Of a stretch of 64,000 bases of DNA, positions 41,580-49,700 are shown piece after piece. Position 1 is the stretch's first letter, and each line of letters starts with the position of its first letter. Under the pieces are notes generated by a model. It had not been told where the DNA came from and searched no databases. It saw only the letters and a list, made by a program, of their open reading frames with translations. The DNA lies in assembly GCA_041984235.1 (NCBI GenBank), contig JBHIYN010000002.1:124001-188000 (forward strand), written 5' to 3'. The position numbers and the translations under genes are program-made. Source of the stretch: JBHIYN01 sp041984235 (GTDB taxonomy: Bacteria; Pseudomonadota; Gammaproteobacteria; Ga0077536).

Positions 41580-42086
41580 ATGGATGACAGGCCGGGGCCG
41601 GCAGCCAGCCTCGGTGAGCTGCTCGATACGATACCGCAACGCGGGCGGGTCATCTGGGTCGGATTGCGTCCGCAACGAGGCGCGGCGATGGAGACACCGG
41701 CAACGCTGGCGCTCGACAGCAGCGCCGGCATCATCGGCGATCGCTACGCCGGACGCAGCGGCAAGCGCCACGTCACCCTGTTGCAATACGAGCACCTGGC
41801 GGTGATCGCGGCGCTCTGCGGCCGTACGGCCGTCGACCCGGCGCTGCTACGCCGCAACGTGGTCGTGGCCGGCATCAACCTGCTCGCACTCAGGGGCCGG
41901 CGACTGCAGATCGGAGCCGTACTCCTGGAAGCGACCGGCCCCTGCCACCCCTGCTCGCGCATGGAGCGCACACTCGGTGCCGGCGGCTACAACGCCATGC
42001 GCGGGCACGGCGGCATCACCGCGCGCGTGCTGCAGGGCGGCCACATCCGCATCGGCGACGCGGTCACGGACGGCGGTCGCGCCTGA
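41580..42086 (+). CDS. MOSC-domain protein (molybdenum cofactor sulfurase C-terminal type)
   Basis: A 168-aa single-domain MOSC protein. GDRYAGRSGKRHVTLLQYEHL and RRNVVVAGINLLALRGRRLQIG match the family, and GPCHPCSRMERTLG contains the conserved Cys proposed to carry sulfur or the cofactor. MOSC proteins act on molybdenum-cofactor-dependent N-reduction or sulfur transfer. No molybdoenzyme is adjacent. It lies 25 bp from the divergent CNNM-like gene and convergent with the selenoprotein gene. Confidence 0.85.
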   Translation: MDDRPGPAASLGELLDTIPQRGRVIWVGLRPQRGAAMETPATLALDSSAGIIGDRYAGRSGKRHVTLLQYEHLAVIAALCGRTAVDPALLRRNVVVAGINLLALRGRRLQIGAVLLEATGPCHPCSRMERTLGAGGYNAMRGHGGITARVLQGGHIRIGDAVTDGGRA

Positions 42087-42107
42087 GCGGGCGCTCCGGA
42101 CGCGGGG

Positions 42108-42662
42108 TCAGGACGGGGCCGGCACCGGGCAGGTCTTGCCGATCTCGAGATCGAGCACGCGGATCAGGCGTCCGTAGCCGACAAAGGTCATGATGCGCAT
42201 GCCGAGATCGATGATCTCCGCTTCACTGAAATGCTCGCGGAGCTCGTCGAACAACGCGTCGGATGCGCTGCCGTGATCGCCGGCAAGTACCTCGGCATAG
42301 TGGATGGCTGCCTTCTCCTGGTCGGTGAACAGCTCGCTGTTGCGGTAATCGGGAACAGCGGCGATTTTCTCTTCGGTGAGCCCTTCGTGCCTTGCGACCG
42401 CAAGGCGCGCGCTCAGTCAGAGAAAGCAGTCGTTCTTGTGCGCCACCATCATGCGTGCGAGCTCGGTGATCTGCCCGGTGACCGCGCCACGCGTCTCCAG
42501 CACCAGCTTGAAGTAGTAGTCGATGAACGATTTGTACACCTCCGGTGCGTGGGCGAAGATCTGCACGAACTCGGAGCCACCGAGCTCGTCGTCGTAAGCG
42601 TGCATGATGTCCCGCAGCGGCGCGGGGACCTGCGCGAAGGGCAATGCGGTGATACGGGCCAT
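42108..42662 (-). CDS. AhpD-like (carboxymuconolactone decarboxylase family) selenoprotein with CxxU
   Basis: Reading UGA at 42417-42419 as selenocysteine joins two halves into a 184-aa AhpD/CMD-family protein. The N half (VPAPLRDIMHAY, ITELARMMVAHKNDCFL) ends exactly at the redox motif; the C half (GLTEEKIAAVPDYRNSELFT, KAAIHYAEVLAGDHG, GMRIMTFVGYGRLIRVLDLEIG) is the rest of the domain, ending at a UGA at 42108-42110. The redox motif is Cys79-F-L-Sec82 where relatives have CxxC. A perfect hairpin follows the UGA (see 42390-42405). AhpD-like CxxU selenoproteins are known from marine metagenomes. Standard annotation would call a truncated 81-aa gene. Good ribosome site AGGGAGG. Probable role: thiol-based peroxide or organic hydroperoxide reduction. 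Confidence 0.85.
42390..42405 (-). promoter_or_regulatory. Bacterial SECIS-like hairpin of the AhpD-like selenoprotein
   Basis: On the minus strand, CCTTGC and GCAAGG form a perfect six-pair stem around the loop GGTC, beginning 11 bases and reaching the loop 17 bases after the UGA. bSECIS elements have a small apical loop starting with G and containing a GU pair, at 16-37 bases from the UGA; GGUC is the apex of the E. coli fdhF element, so the fit is very good. Confidence 0.75.
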
Positions 42663-42706
42663 GATCGAGACCTCCCTAGTTCAATCACACGTTCGGAGCT
42701 TACCGC

Positions 42707-42801
42707 GAAAAAGGGGACATGCCACTTTTGCAAGTGCATCTATTGCGGCCGTTGCGTCGCCGCAATAGATGCACTTGCAAAAGTGGCATATCCCCTTTTT
42801 C
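42707..42801. repeat. 95-nt near-perfect hairpin (43-pair inverted repeat, MITE- or REP-like)
   Basis: Arms 42707-42749 and 42759-42801 are complementary at 42 of 43 positions (mismatch at 42718/42790) with a nine-base loop. Both outer ends carry A5/T5 next to GGGGA, so on either strand the hairpin ends in a T-run like a bidirectional terminator. The sequence is AT-rich compared with its surroundings. The outer GGGGACA/TATCCCC ends resemble RAYT-associated REP elements in gammaproteobacteria. It lies between a 56-aa frame and the selenoprotein gene and includes the stop codon region of the former. Confidence 0.75.
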
Positions 42802-42970
42802 AGGCGCGCACCCGGCAGCTGACCCCGATCGCGCGCACGAAGCGCAGCGCCACCACGTCCTCGCCGGTCTCCTCCTCGGCGCGCGCCCGCGCCGCGGCAG
42901 CGGTCGCGGCGGTGACGGTGATCTCGCGCCGGGCTGCGCCCTCGCCGAGGGTGACCCGGTACTCGTTCAT
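42800..42970 (-). CDS. Possible 56-aa small protein
   Basis: The frame runs from ATG 42970 to TGA 42800-42802 and gives a 56-aa product: an N-terminal segment MNEYRVTLGEGAARREITV, then an Ala/Arg/Glu helix (AAAARARAEEETG) and DVVALRFVRAIGVSCRV. It starts nine bases after the dehydrogenase stop on the same strand. The beta-alpha-beta-like pattern and the lack of competing frames make it plausible, but no family is recognised. Its stop overlaps the end of the hairpin element, which could act as its terminator. Confidence 0.4.
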   Translation of the reverse strand: MNEYRVTLGEGAARREITVTAATAAAARARAEEETGEDVVALRFVRAIGVSCRVRA

Positions 42971-42979
42971 GCCGGCGGC

Positions 42980-44113
42980 CTAGAAGCCCTGCAGCGTGGC
43001 ATAGCGATCGCGGTGATAGACGGCGTCGCCGAAGATCTGCTGCTGTATGCGGGCGCGCTTGAGAAACAGGCCGATCTCCTCGTCGTCGGTCATGCCGATA
43101 CCGCCGTGCATCTGCACCGCCTCCGCCGTAACCAGCTCGAGCATGTCACAGGCCTTGGCCTTGGCCAGGCTGGCCAGCGCGGCGAGGTCGTCGCGCCCGG
43201 CGTCGAGGGCGTCGAGCGCGGCAATGACCGCGGACCTGGCCAGCTCGAGCTCGCAGAACATCAGCGCGGCGCGGTGCTTGAGCGCCTGGAACGATCCGAT
43301 CGGCACGTCGAACTGCTCGCGCATCCTGAGGTAGGCCATGGTGCGCTCGAAGGCTTCCAGTCCGCCGCCGACCATCTCCGCGGCGACTCCCGCACGGGCG
43401 CCGTCGAGCACGCGCTCCAGCGCGTCGAAGCCCGCGCCTGCTTCGCCCAGCAAGGCCTCCTCGCCCACCTCGACGCCATCCAGGCTGACGTTGGCGGCAT
43501 TGCGCGAGTCGACCATGCGCGTGCGCGTAAGCGCGAGCCCCTGCGCGTCGGCGGGGACCAGGAACAGGCTGATGCCGTCGCGGTCGTCGACATCGCCGGC
43601 GCTGCGCGCGACGACGATCAGCCGGTCGGCGACGTGCCCGTCGAGCACGAATCGCTTGGACCCGTTCAGTACCCAGCCGCTGCCGGCATGGTGCGCCCTC
43701 GTGCCGATCGTCTCCGGCGCGTGACGCGGCCCCTCCTCCAGCGCCAGCGCGAGCAGGCACTCGCCCGCTGCTAGCGGTCCGAGCAGGGCCTCCTTCTGCG
43801 CGTCGTTGCCGAGCGCGGCGATGAGCGGCGCGCCGACCAGGGCGCTGGCCAGCAGCGGCGAGGCGGCCAGCGTACGGCCGGACTCCTCCAGCACCTGGCC
43901 GAGGCCCTTGTAGCCGAAATCGGCACCGCCGTAGGCCTCCGGCACCAGGATCCCGGCCCAGCCCATGTCGGCCATCTCGGCCCACGCCGCGCGATCGAAA
44001 CCGTCGGCGTCGTCGTTGTCACGCAGGGCGCGCAGTGCGCTGACCGGCATGCGTTCACGGAAGAACTCCGCGGCGCCGCGCTTGAGGATGGTCTGCTCTT
44101 CGTTCAGGGTCAT
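42980..44113 (-). CDS. Acyl-CoA dehydrogenase (FadE-type, subunit 2)
   Basis: A 377-aa acyl-CoA dehydrogenase-fold protein: LNEEQTILKRGAAEFFRERM at the N terminus, GYKGLGQVLEESGRTLA, and the C-terminal FAD region GGIGMTDDEEIGLFLKRARI. The catalytic Glu of most ACADs is not obvious, as in the auxiliary subunits of the heteromeric (alpha2beta2) sterol or acid-side-chain dehydrogenases. It is the second gene of a pair with the 394-aa dehydrogenase, 17 bp downstream of it. Confidence 0.88.
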   Translation of the reverse strand: MTLNEEQTILKRGAAEFFRERMPVSALRALRDNDDADGFDRAAWAEMADMGWAGILVPEAYGGADFGYKGLGQVLEESGRTLAASPLLASALVGAPLIAALGNDAQKEALLGPLAAGECLLALALEEGPRHAPETIGTRAHHAGSGWVLNGSKRFVLDGHVADRLIVVARSAGDVDDRDGISLFLVPADAQGLALTRTRMVDSRNAANVSLDGVEVGEEALLGEAGAGFDALERVLDGARAGVAAEMVGGGLEAFERTMAYLRMREQFDVPIGSFQALKHRAALMFCELELARSAVIAALDALDAGRDDLAALASLAKAKACDMLELVTAEAVQMHGGIGMTDDEEIGLFLKRARIQQQIFGDAVYHRDRYATLQGF

Positions 44114-44130
44114 GCTCACGGTGCGCGCTC

Positions 44131-45315
44131 CTAGTCCGGCAGACCAAGCACGCGCTTGGCAATGACGTTGAGCTGGATCTCGGAGGTCCCGCCCTCGATC
44201 GAATTGCCCTTGGAGCGCAGCCAGGTACGGCACATCGCGATCTCCTCCGGCTCGAAACCGTCGCCGTCCCAGCCCAGCGCCTGGCTGCCGACGCATTTCA
44301 GGATGAGCTCGAACTTGGCCTTGTTCTGCTCGGTGCCGTAGTACTTGAACATCGACGATACCCCGCCCGAGGCGGTGCCGGCCTCCGACTCCTCGTTGGC
44401 GCGGCGAATGGTCAGGGCAAACGCGCGATCGTTCATGACATGGCGCGCGACCGCGTCGCGCAGTGCCGGATCGGCAATGCGCCCGGCCTCGTCACCGAGG
44501 TACTTGCGCGCCACCACGTCCACCGACGGCACGCCGCCGCCCAGCGTGCGCCCGATCTGGGAGATCATGCCGCGCTCGTGCTGCAGCAGCTCCTTGGCGA
44601 TGGTCCAGCCGGCATTGAGCTCACCGACCAGGTTGTCCTTGGGCACGCGCACGTCGGTGAAGAACGTCTCGCAGAACACCGAGGCGCCGCTGATCAGCCG
44701 GATCGGACGCGTCTCCACGCCCTCGCTCGCCATGTCGAACAGCAGGAAGCTGATGCCAGCGTGCTTGACCGACGTGTCGGTGCGCACCAGGCAGAAGATC
44801 CAGTCGGCAAAGTTGGCGTAGGAGGTCCAGATCTTCTGGCCGTTGACCAGCCAGTGATCGCCCTTGTCCTCCGCGCGCGTCTTCAGCCCGGCGAGATCCG
44901 ACCCGGCGCCCGGCTCGCTGTAACCCTGGCACCAGCGGATCTCGCCGCGCGCAATGGCCGGCAGGTGCTGCTGCTTCTGTGCCTCGGTGCCGTACTTGAG
45001 CAGTACCGGGCCGAGCATGCTGATGCCGAAGCTGAACAGCGGCGGGCGGCATTTCAGGCGCGACATCTCCTGCTGCAGCACCTCCGCCTCCTCGCGCGAG
45101 AGGCCGCCACCACCATAGGCTTTCGGCCACGTCGGCACGGTCCAGCCGCGCTCGCCCATGCGTTCCAGCCACAGCCTGCTGTCCGGGTTGACGTAGCTCG
45201 GGTTGCGGCCGCCCCACACGCGCTCCTCCTCCGGCATCGGTGTGCGCATCGAGGGCGGGCAGTTCGTTTCCAGCCATTCGCGGGTCTCGGCGCGAAAAGT
45301 CTCCAGGTCGGACAT
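44131..45315 (-). CDS. Acyl-CoA dehydrogenase (FadE-type, subunit 1)
   Basis: A 394-aa acyl-CoA dehydrogenase with WCQGYSEPGAGSDLAGLKTRA (FAD/substrate motif), WLVNGQKIWTSYANFADW and the C-terminal GNSIEGGTSEIQLNVIAKRVLGLP, whose Glu-Gly-x-Ser pattern is that of long or branched-chain dehydrogenases. It forms an operon with the smaller partner and probably works as a heteromer, introducing a double bond in an acyl-CoA thioester. The alpha/beta hydrolase lies 29 bp upstream on the same strand. Confidence 0.92.
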   Translation of the reverse strand: MSDLETFRAETREWLETNCPPSMRTPMPEEERVWGGRNPSYVNPDSRLWLERMGERGWTVPTWPKAYGGGGLSREEAEVLQQEMSRLKCRPPLFSFGISMLGPVLLKYGTEAQKQQHLPAIARGEIRWCQGYSEPGAGSDLAGLKTRAEDKGDHWLVNGQKIWTSYANFADWIFCLVRTDTSVKHAGISFLLFDMASEGVETRPIRLISGASVFCETFFTDVRVPKDNLVGELNAGWTIAKELLQHERGMISQIGRTLGGGVPSVDVVARKYLGDEAGRIADPALRDAVARHVMNDRAFALTIRRANEESEAGTASGGVSSMFKYYGTEQNKAKFELILKCVGSQALGWDGDGFEPEEIAMCRTWLRSKGNSIEGGTSEIQLNVIAKRVLGLPD

Positions 45316-45344
45316 GGCTATTCTCCGTCGTTCGGGCCGCTCTC

Positions 45345-46226
45345 TCAGCGGGCGATGAAGGCGCGCGTGGTCTCGAGGAAAGCGTCGAGCCGGTCGTGAT
45401 GCACCCAGTGCCCGGCGTCGGCGAACGAGGCCACGCGCGCGTTGCGGAAGTGCGCGATGCGGCCATCCTCCTCCGGGTTGGAGGCCCACGACTCCTCGCC
45501 CAGCACGAGCAGGGTCGGACAGGTGATGCGGCTCCACAGCTCCTCGACCGCGCCGGCCGGCATGTCGTAGGCCGGGAAGGCACGCACGTAGTTGTCGAAC
45601 TTCCACGAGTAGGTGCCATCCTCGTTCTGGTTGACGCCGTGCACGGTGAGATGGCGCGCCTGCTCGGGCGAGAGATGCTTGTTCTCCTCCTGCATGCGAT
45701 GGAAGGCATCCTCGATGGACTCGTAGCGGCGCGGCAGACGCGCGGCCAGTGTGCGCTTCTCGTCGATCCACTCGCGCAGGCGCTCGTCGAACGGCTTGCG
45801 GCGCCGCTCCTCCATCATCTTCGGCGGCAGCCCGAGGCCCTCGATCGCGACCAGCGCGCGCACCTTGTCGGGGTAGAGCCCGGTATAGCGCAGCGAGATG
45901 TTGCCGCCCAGCGAGTGGCCGATGAGCGTGACCGGCGCCAGGTCCTGCTGGTGGATGAGCTGCGCCAGGTCGTAGACGTAGCCGGCCATCTCGTAATTGC
46001 CGTCGGTCAGCCACTGGCTGTCGCCGTGGCCGCGCAGGTCCGGCGCGATGACGTGCCAGTCGTCGCGCAGCGCCTGCGCCACCCAGTCCCAGTTGCGGCA
46101 GTGATCGCGCCCGCCGTGCACCAGCACCAGCGGCGGCGCATCGGGATTGCCCCAGTCGACGTAGCGCAGGCGCAGGCGCTGCGAGACGAAGCTGTGCGAA
46201 GTGGGGCCAGGTGCGGCGGCCGTCAT
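45345..46226 (-). CDS. Alpha/beta hydrolase
   Basis: A 293-aa alpha/beta-hydrolase: RYVDWGNPDAPPLVLVHGGRDHCRNW (oxyanion HGG), nucleophile Ser in LIGHSLGGNISLRY, and catalytic His near DAGHWVHHDRLDAFLE. The lid region (about 150-210) is rich in charged residues. The ATG at 46226 is chosen because GGAG lies eight bases upstream; a longer frame starts at 46256. First gene of the operon with the two acyl-CoA dehydrogenases, so it may release or hydrolyse an ester or thioester in that pathway. Confidence 0.88.
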   Translation of the reverse strand: MTAAAPGPTSHSFVSQRLRLRYVDWGNPDAPPLVLVHGGRDHCRNWDWVAQALRDDWHVIAPDLRGHGDSQWLTDGNYEMAGYVYDLAQLIHQQDLAPVTLIGHSLGGNISLRYTGLYPDKVRALVAIEGLGLPPKMMEERRRKPFDERLREWIDEKRTLAARLPRRYESIEDAFHRMQEENKHLSPEQARHLTVHGVNQNEDGTYSWKFDNYVRAFPAYDMPAGAVEELWSRITCPTLLVLGEESWASNPEEDGRIAHFRNARVASFADAGHWVHHDRLDAFLETTRAFIAR

Positions 46227-46298
46227 CGGCGGAACTCCATGCAGGCGAAGGGACAAGCTTAAATCAGGATGGCGAGCGCCGGGAGTGCACGGCGGACC

Positions 46299-46694
46299 TC
46301 ATTCGGGCGCGAGGCGGATCTGGCTGAGCTCGATGACCGCGATGTCGTTGTCGTAGCGCGCGTCGGGGGGCACGTGCGCAGGCGGGATGTGGACGGCGGC
46401 AAAGCCCGCCGGGTCACCCGGCAGCACGAGCTGCGACACGATGGTTTCGTCGGTATGCCGGTAGCTGCCCCCCGCCCAGCTCCAGCGGTGGCGCACGCGC
46501 AGCACCACGTTGCGCACGGTGGTCGTGCCGATGTTGCGGATGAGCCCGGCGACCTTGCCCGGCGCCACCGTTTCCGGCTCGATCGCGATGTAGCGATCGA
46601 ACTGCGGCGCCTGCTCCGCGGCGAGTGCCGCCGCACAGCACGCCGCCAGCACCAGGGCGGCCAGGATCCTGGCCCGGTCGACGACGGCAGCCAT
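46299..46694 (-). CDS. Exported protein of unknown function
   Basis: A 131-aa protein with a clear signal peptide (ILAALVLAACCAAALAAEQ) and a beta-sandwich-like body (TVAPGKVAGLIRNIGTTTVRN, VVLRVRHRWSWAGGSY), reminiscent of Ig-like/FxLYD or CARDB-type domains. No catalytic motif. It begins within nine bases of the hslO stop on the same strand, so it is probably co-transcribed. TTG 46706 overlaps that stop and is an alternative start. Confidence 0.6.
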   Translation of the reverse strand: MAAVVDRARILAALVLAACCAAALAAEQAPQFDRYIAIEPETVAPGKVAGLIRNIGTTTVRNVVLRVRHRWSWAGGSYRHTDETIVSQLVLPGDPAGFAAVHIPPAHVPPDARYDNDIAVIELSQIRLAPE

Positions 46695-46702
46695 CAGCTC
46701 GC

Positions 46703-47665
46703 TCAATGCAGCGTATCGGGCGTGCCCGGCTGGTCGCGCAGCGGGGTGAAGAGCTCGGCCACGTCGACCGCATCGAAGCGATACTGGCGGCCGCAGAAAT
46801 CACAGCCGACCTCGACCAGTGCGCGCTCGTCGATGATGCTCTCGAGCTCCTCGCGCCCGAGTCCGAGCAGCATGCGTCGCACGCGCTCGGCGTTGCAGGT
46901 GCAGTCGAAGCCGGCCTCCAGCGGCGAGAAGCGGGTCAGCTTCTCCTCCCAGAACAGCCGGTGCAGCAGGGTATCGATGTCGAGATGCAGCAGCTCGGCA
47001 CGGGTCAGGGTGCCGGCCAGCATGGCGATACGGTTGAAGTCCTCGTTGCGGCCGATATGGTCCTCGTCGTCGCCGCCGCCGAGGTTGCCGGCGCCGGAGA
47101 TGGGCATGCGCTGCACCAGCAGGCCCGCCGCGACCTCGTCGTCTGCCGCGAGCAGCAGGCGGGTGTCGAGCTGCTCGGACTGCAGCATGTAATGCTCGAT
47201 GACCTCGGCCAGCGCGCCCAGCGGCTCGCGCCGATCGCCGTGCAGCGGCACCACCCCCTGGTAGGGCAGCGTGCCCTCCGGCCGGTCCGCCGGGTCCAGC
47301 GTGATCGCGCAGCGGCCCTGGCCGGCGACGTTGACCAGGTCCTGCAGCGAGGCGTCGGCGGCCACCGTGTCGACCACCGTCGCGGTGGCGCGAAAGCGCA
47401 GGTTGGACCGCACCTCGGCGACCGCCAGGCGCACCGGGCCGTCGCCGTGAAGCTGCAGCACCAGCGCGCCGTCGAACTTGATGCTGGACTGCATCAGCAT
47501 GCCTGCCGCCGCCATCTCGCCCAGCAGCACGCGTACCGGCGCGGGGAAGGCGCCCGCCTCGGCACGGCGCAGCAGCGCCTCGCGCCAGCAGTCGGTCAGC
47601 CGCACCACCGCACCGCGCACCGGCAGCCCGTCGAACAGGAAACGATGAACGTCGCCCGGACTCAC
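46703..47665 (-). CDS. hslO: Hsp33 redox-regulated chaperone
   Basis: A 320-aa Hsp33: N-terminal HRFLFDGLPVRGAVVRLTD, QGVVPLHGD region, and the C-terminal zinc-binding redox switch FDCTCNAERV and EVGCDFCGRQY (CxC and CxxC), whose disulfide formation turns on chaperone activity under oxidative stress. Start GTG 47665 lacks a strong ribosome site. It lies near hspQ, another stress gene. Cytosolic. Confidence 0.93.
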   Translation of the reverse strand: MSPGDVHRFLFDGLPVRGAVVRLTDCWREALLRRAEAGAFPAPVRVLLGEMAAAGMLMQSSIKFDGALVLQLHGDGPVRLAVAEVRSNLRFRATATVVDTVAADASLQDLVNVAGQGRCAITLDPADRPEGTLPYQGVVPLHGDRREPLGALAEVIEHYMLQSEQLDTRLLLAADDEVAAGLLVQRMPISGAGNLGGGDDEDHIGRNEDFNRIAMLAGTLTRAELLHLDIDTLLHRLFWEEKLTRFSPLEAGFDCTCNAERVRRMLLGLGREELESIIDERALVEVGCDFCGRQYRFDAVDVAELFTPLRDQPGTPDTLH

Positions 47666-47769
47666 GGGCGCTGGGAGCGGAAGCGGTACACGCCTCGATT
47701 ATTGCAGTGCGGCGAAGGCGGGCGCAATGCGCGACCCGGTCCGCCTGCGCGGGCCGCGCCGGGGCGCGC

Positions 47770-48099
47770 TCAGTTGACCCGCAGTCCGCGCCGGTAACGG
47801 CCGTCCTCGAAGGCGGCAAACAACTCGCCGAGCAACGGGTGCTCGATCGGCGCGGCCGGGCACTCGGCGGCAAGGTGGCGCTCGGCAACGTAGGTGGTGT
47901 GTGCCTGGCCGTGCACCAGCACGTGGTACCAGGGCCGCTCCTTCGGCGGGCGCGACTTGGCGACCGCTTCGTACCACTCGTCGCTGCCATTGAACACCGG
48001 GTCGACGTCGAAGACGACGCCGCGATAGCCGAAACGGCGGTGCACGACGACGTCGCCGACGTCGAAACGGGATCGGTTGATCGGGGTCACGGTTCCCAT
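47770..48099 (-). CDS. hspQ: HspQ / hemimethylated-DNA-binding YccV-like protein
   Basis: A 109-aa protein with the YccV-like barrel: RFDVGDVVVHRRFGYRGVVFDVDP, then RPWYHVLVHGQAHTTYVAERHL, the diagnostic motif. HspQ stimulates Lon-dependent proteolysis and reduces DnaA levels in E. coli. The ATG at 48099 starts the family core; longer frames exist. It is on the same strand as hslO, and both probably serve stress response. Confidence 0.9.
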   Translation of the reverse strand: MGTVTPINRSRFDVGDVVVHRRFGYRGVVFDVDPVFNGSDEWYEAVAKSRPPKERPWYHVLVHGQAHTTYVAERHLAAECPAAPIEHPLLGELFAAFEDGRYRRGLRVN

Positions 48100-48189
48100 G
48101 CTCGTCTCCGCTGCGGCGTCCGGGCGTGGCGCCGTTCGCGCCACCGTTTCCAGTTTACAACGAGCCACCGCGCGCCGCGGGAGAAGCGC

Positions 48190-48609
48190 TCACGGGGCGC
48201 GCTGCCCGCGCGGCCCCGGCGGCACGGCGAACCAGCACCCGGCTACCAGCAGACCGAAGGCGGTATAGGCGGCGACGAACACCCACGGCGGCGCCTGCCA
48301 GTAGAGCAAGGCGTGCAGCCAGTGGGCGATGAAGCCGGCTTCGTAGCCGGACGCGCCGGCTTGCCGGCGCGCCATCGCCTCCAGCGTGGTCAGCGGACAC
48401 ACCGCCCCCACCCAGGCCTGCACGGCGACGATGCCAATCGCCGCCAGGTGCAGCACGCGGAAGCGGCGCCCGCGCACCCAGCGCCAGCCACGCGCCGCGC
48501 CGACCACGATCAGGACCAGCCCGAGGACGACGAACAGCACGAACAGGACGTGGACGACCAGCACCGCGTCTGCCAGCGCGAGCCAGGCGCGGCCGGGAGC
48601 GGCCATCAT
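48190..48609 (-). CDS. DUF2784 inner-membrane protein
   Basis: A 139-aa protein with four hydrophobic helices (ADAVLVVHVLFVLFVVLGLVLI, quoted in part: VLVVHVLFVLFVVLGL; FRVLHLAAIGIVAVQAW; AYTAFGLLVAGCWFAV) and the family motif VCPLTTLEAMARRQAG followed by FIAHWLHALLYWQAP. DUF2784 proteins have no known function. The start is not certain (ATG 48609 or 48606). Confidence 0.85.
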   Translation of the reverse strand: MMAAPGRAWLALADAVLVVHVLFVLFVVLGLVLIVVGAARGWRWVRGRRFRVLHLAAIGIVAVQAWVGAVCPLTTLEAMARRQAGASGYEAGFIAHWLHALLYWQAPPWVFVAAYTAFGLLVAGCWFAVPPGPRGQRAP

Positions 48610-48751
48610 GCCGGCGCCGGCCCGGCGCCGCTCCCGGGCGCACGCGCCGGGCATTGCCGGCGGCAGCGCCCCCACCCGATCCTGCTTGTGTCCACGACGA
48701 TCTCCGCTGTGAGCCGCGCGCGGGACTAGGTACCGGACCCGCGCGCTGTTT

Positions 48752-49135
48752 ATGATGCCGCTCATGAACGCCCGCGTCGCCTTTCTGCTCTGCCTTCTGC
48801 TCGGTCTGGCCACGCCGGCCGCGGCCTGCGACAGCGACGCCGACTGCGGCCCGGGCGGCACCTGCATCAAGCGCGAGAAGCGCGCGCGGGGGGTCTGCTA
48901 CGGGCGCCAGGACGGCGCGCCGCAGCAAGCCGAGGTACCGCCCGGCGCCGCACCGCAGACCGTCACCGGTGAGCGTCGCGAGCGTGCCAAGGCCTGGCTG
49001 GGCGATCCGGACGCGCTGCTGGAGGAGCACCTGCCGGGCCGCGAAACGGGTGCGAGCTGCATGGTCACTCAGGACTGCCCGGCCGGCTTCGAATGCGTCA
49101 TCGCCGGCTTCGAAGGACGTTGCGTCAGGCTCTGA
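48752..49135 (+). CDS. Exported Cys-rich protein of unknown function
   Basis: A 127-aa protein with a signal peptide (VAFLLCLLLGLATPAAA) and two Cys clusters: CDSDADCGPGGTCIK with CYG after it, and CMVTQDCPAGFECVI with C near the C terminus. The paired CxxxxxC..C units resemble small EGF/TIL-like secreted domains and should be disulfide-bonded in the periplasm. ATG 48764 is an alternative start. It precedes the cytochrome b561 gene by 17 bp. Confidence 0.7.
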   Translation: MMPLMNARVAFLLCLLLGLATPAAACDSDADCGPGGTCIKREKRARGVCYGRQDGAPQQAEVPPGAAPQTVTGERRERAKAWLGDPDALLEEHLPGRETGASCMVTQDCPAGFECVIAGFEGRCVRL

Positions 49136-49152
49136 GCGCACCGGCCTCCCCC

Positions 49153-49695
49153 ATGCTGCTGCGCAATTCACCTCACGCCTACGGCCTGGTGGCGCGCGTG
49201 CTGCACTGGAGCAGCGTCGCGCTGGTCGCCACGCTCTACATCGGCATCAGCGGTCTGGACGTACCGCCAAAGAACGCCGAGCGTGCGCTGCACGTGGCGT
49301 TTCACGCCAGCGTCGGCACGGGACTGCTGGCGCTCATGCTCGCGCGGCTCGCCTGGCGCCTCACCAATCCCAACCCGGCGGCGGCCTATCCGCTCAGCCG
49401 GTGGCACCGCACGGCCGTGCTGACCGCGCATCGCAGTCTCTACGTGCTGGTCTTCGCGGCCTGCGCCCTGGGGCTGCTCGCCCACCTCGCCGGCGGCGCT
49501 GCCGTGATGCTGCCCGGCGGCCTCGCGCTGGCCGGCGCAGCGCCGCCCGACCCGGCGCTGGCGAGGCTTGCCATCGCCCTGCACGACGGCGCCACCCGCG
49601 CCCTGCTGCTGCTCGTGGCGCTGCATGCCAGCGCCGCGGTGGTCAACCTCATCCTCGCCGGCAGCGCGCCGCAGGACGGCACGCCCGCGGCCTGA
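49153..49695 (+). CDS. Cytochrome b561 family protein
   Basis: A 180-aa four-helix membrane protein: YGLVARVLHWSSVALVATLY, HVAFHASVGTGLLALMLARL, RTAVLTAHRSLYVLVFAACA and LVALHASAAVVNLILAG. The conserved His residues at HW, FHAS, TAHRS and LHAS are those binding two haem b groups. These proteins transfer electrons from the quinone pool, often to superoxide or to thiol systems. Likely co-transcribed with the upstream Cys-rich exported protein. Confidence 0.88.
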   Translation: MLLRNSPHAYGLVARVLHWSSVALVATLYIGISGLDVPPKNAERALHVAFHASVGTGLLALMLARLAWRLTNPNPAAAYPLSRWHRTAVLTAHRSLYVLVFAACALGLLAHLAGGAAVMLPGGLALAGAAPPDPALARLAIALHDGATRALLLLVALHASAAVVNLILAGSAPQDGTPAA

Positions 49696-49700
49696 GCCGC

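Noticed and set aside
42417..42662. A truncated or pseudogene CMD protein of 81 aa
   Set aside because: The frame continues in phase after UGA with the rest of the domain, the UGA sits at the second Cys of CxxC and a SECIS-like hairpin follows, so selenocysteine is the better explanation.
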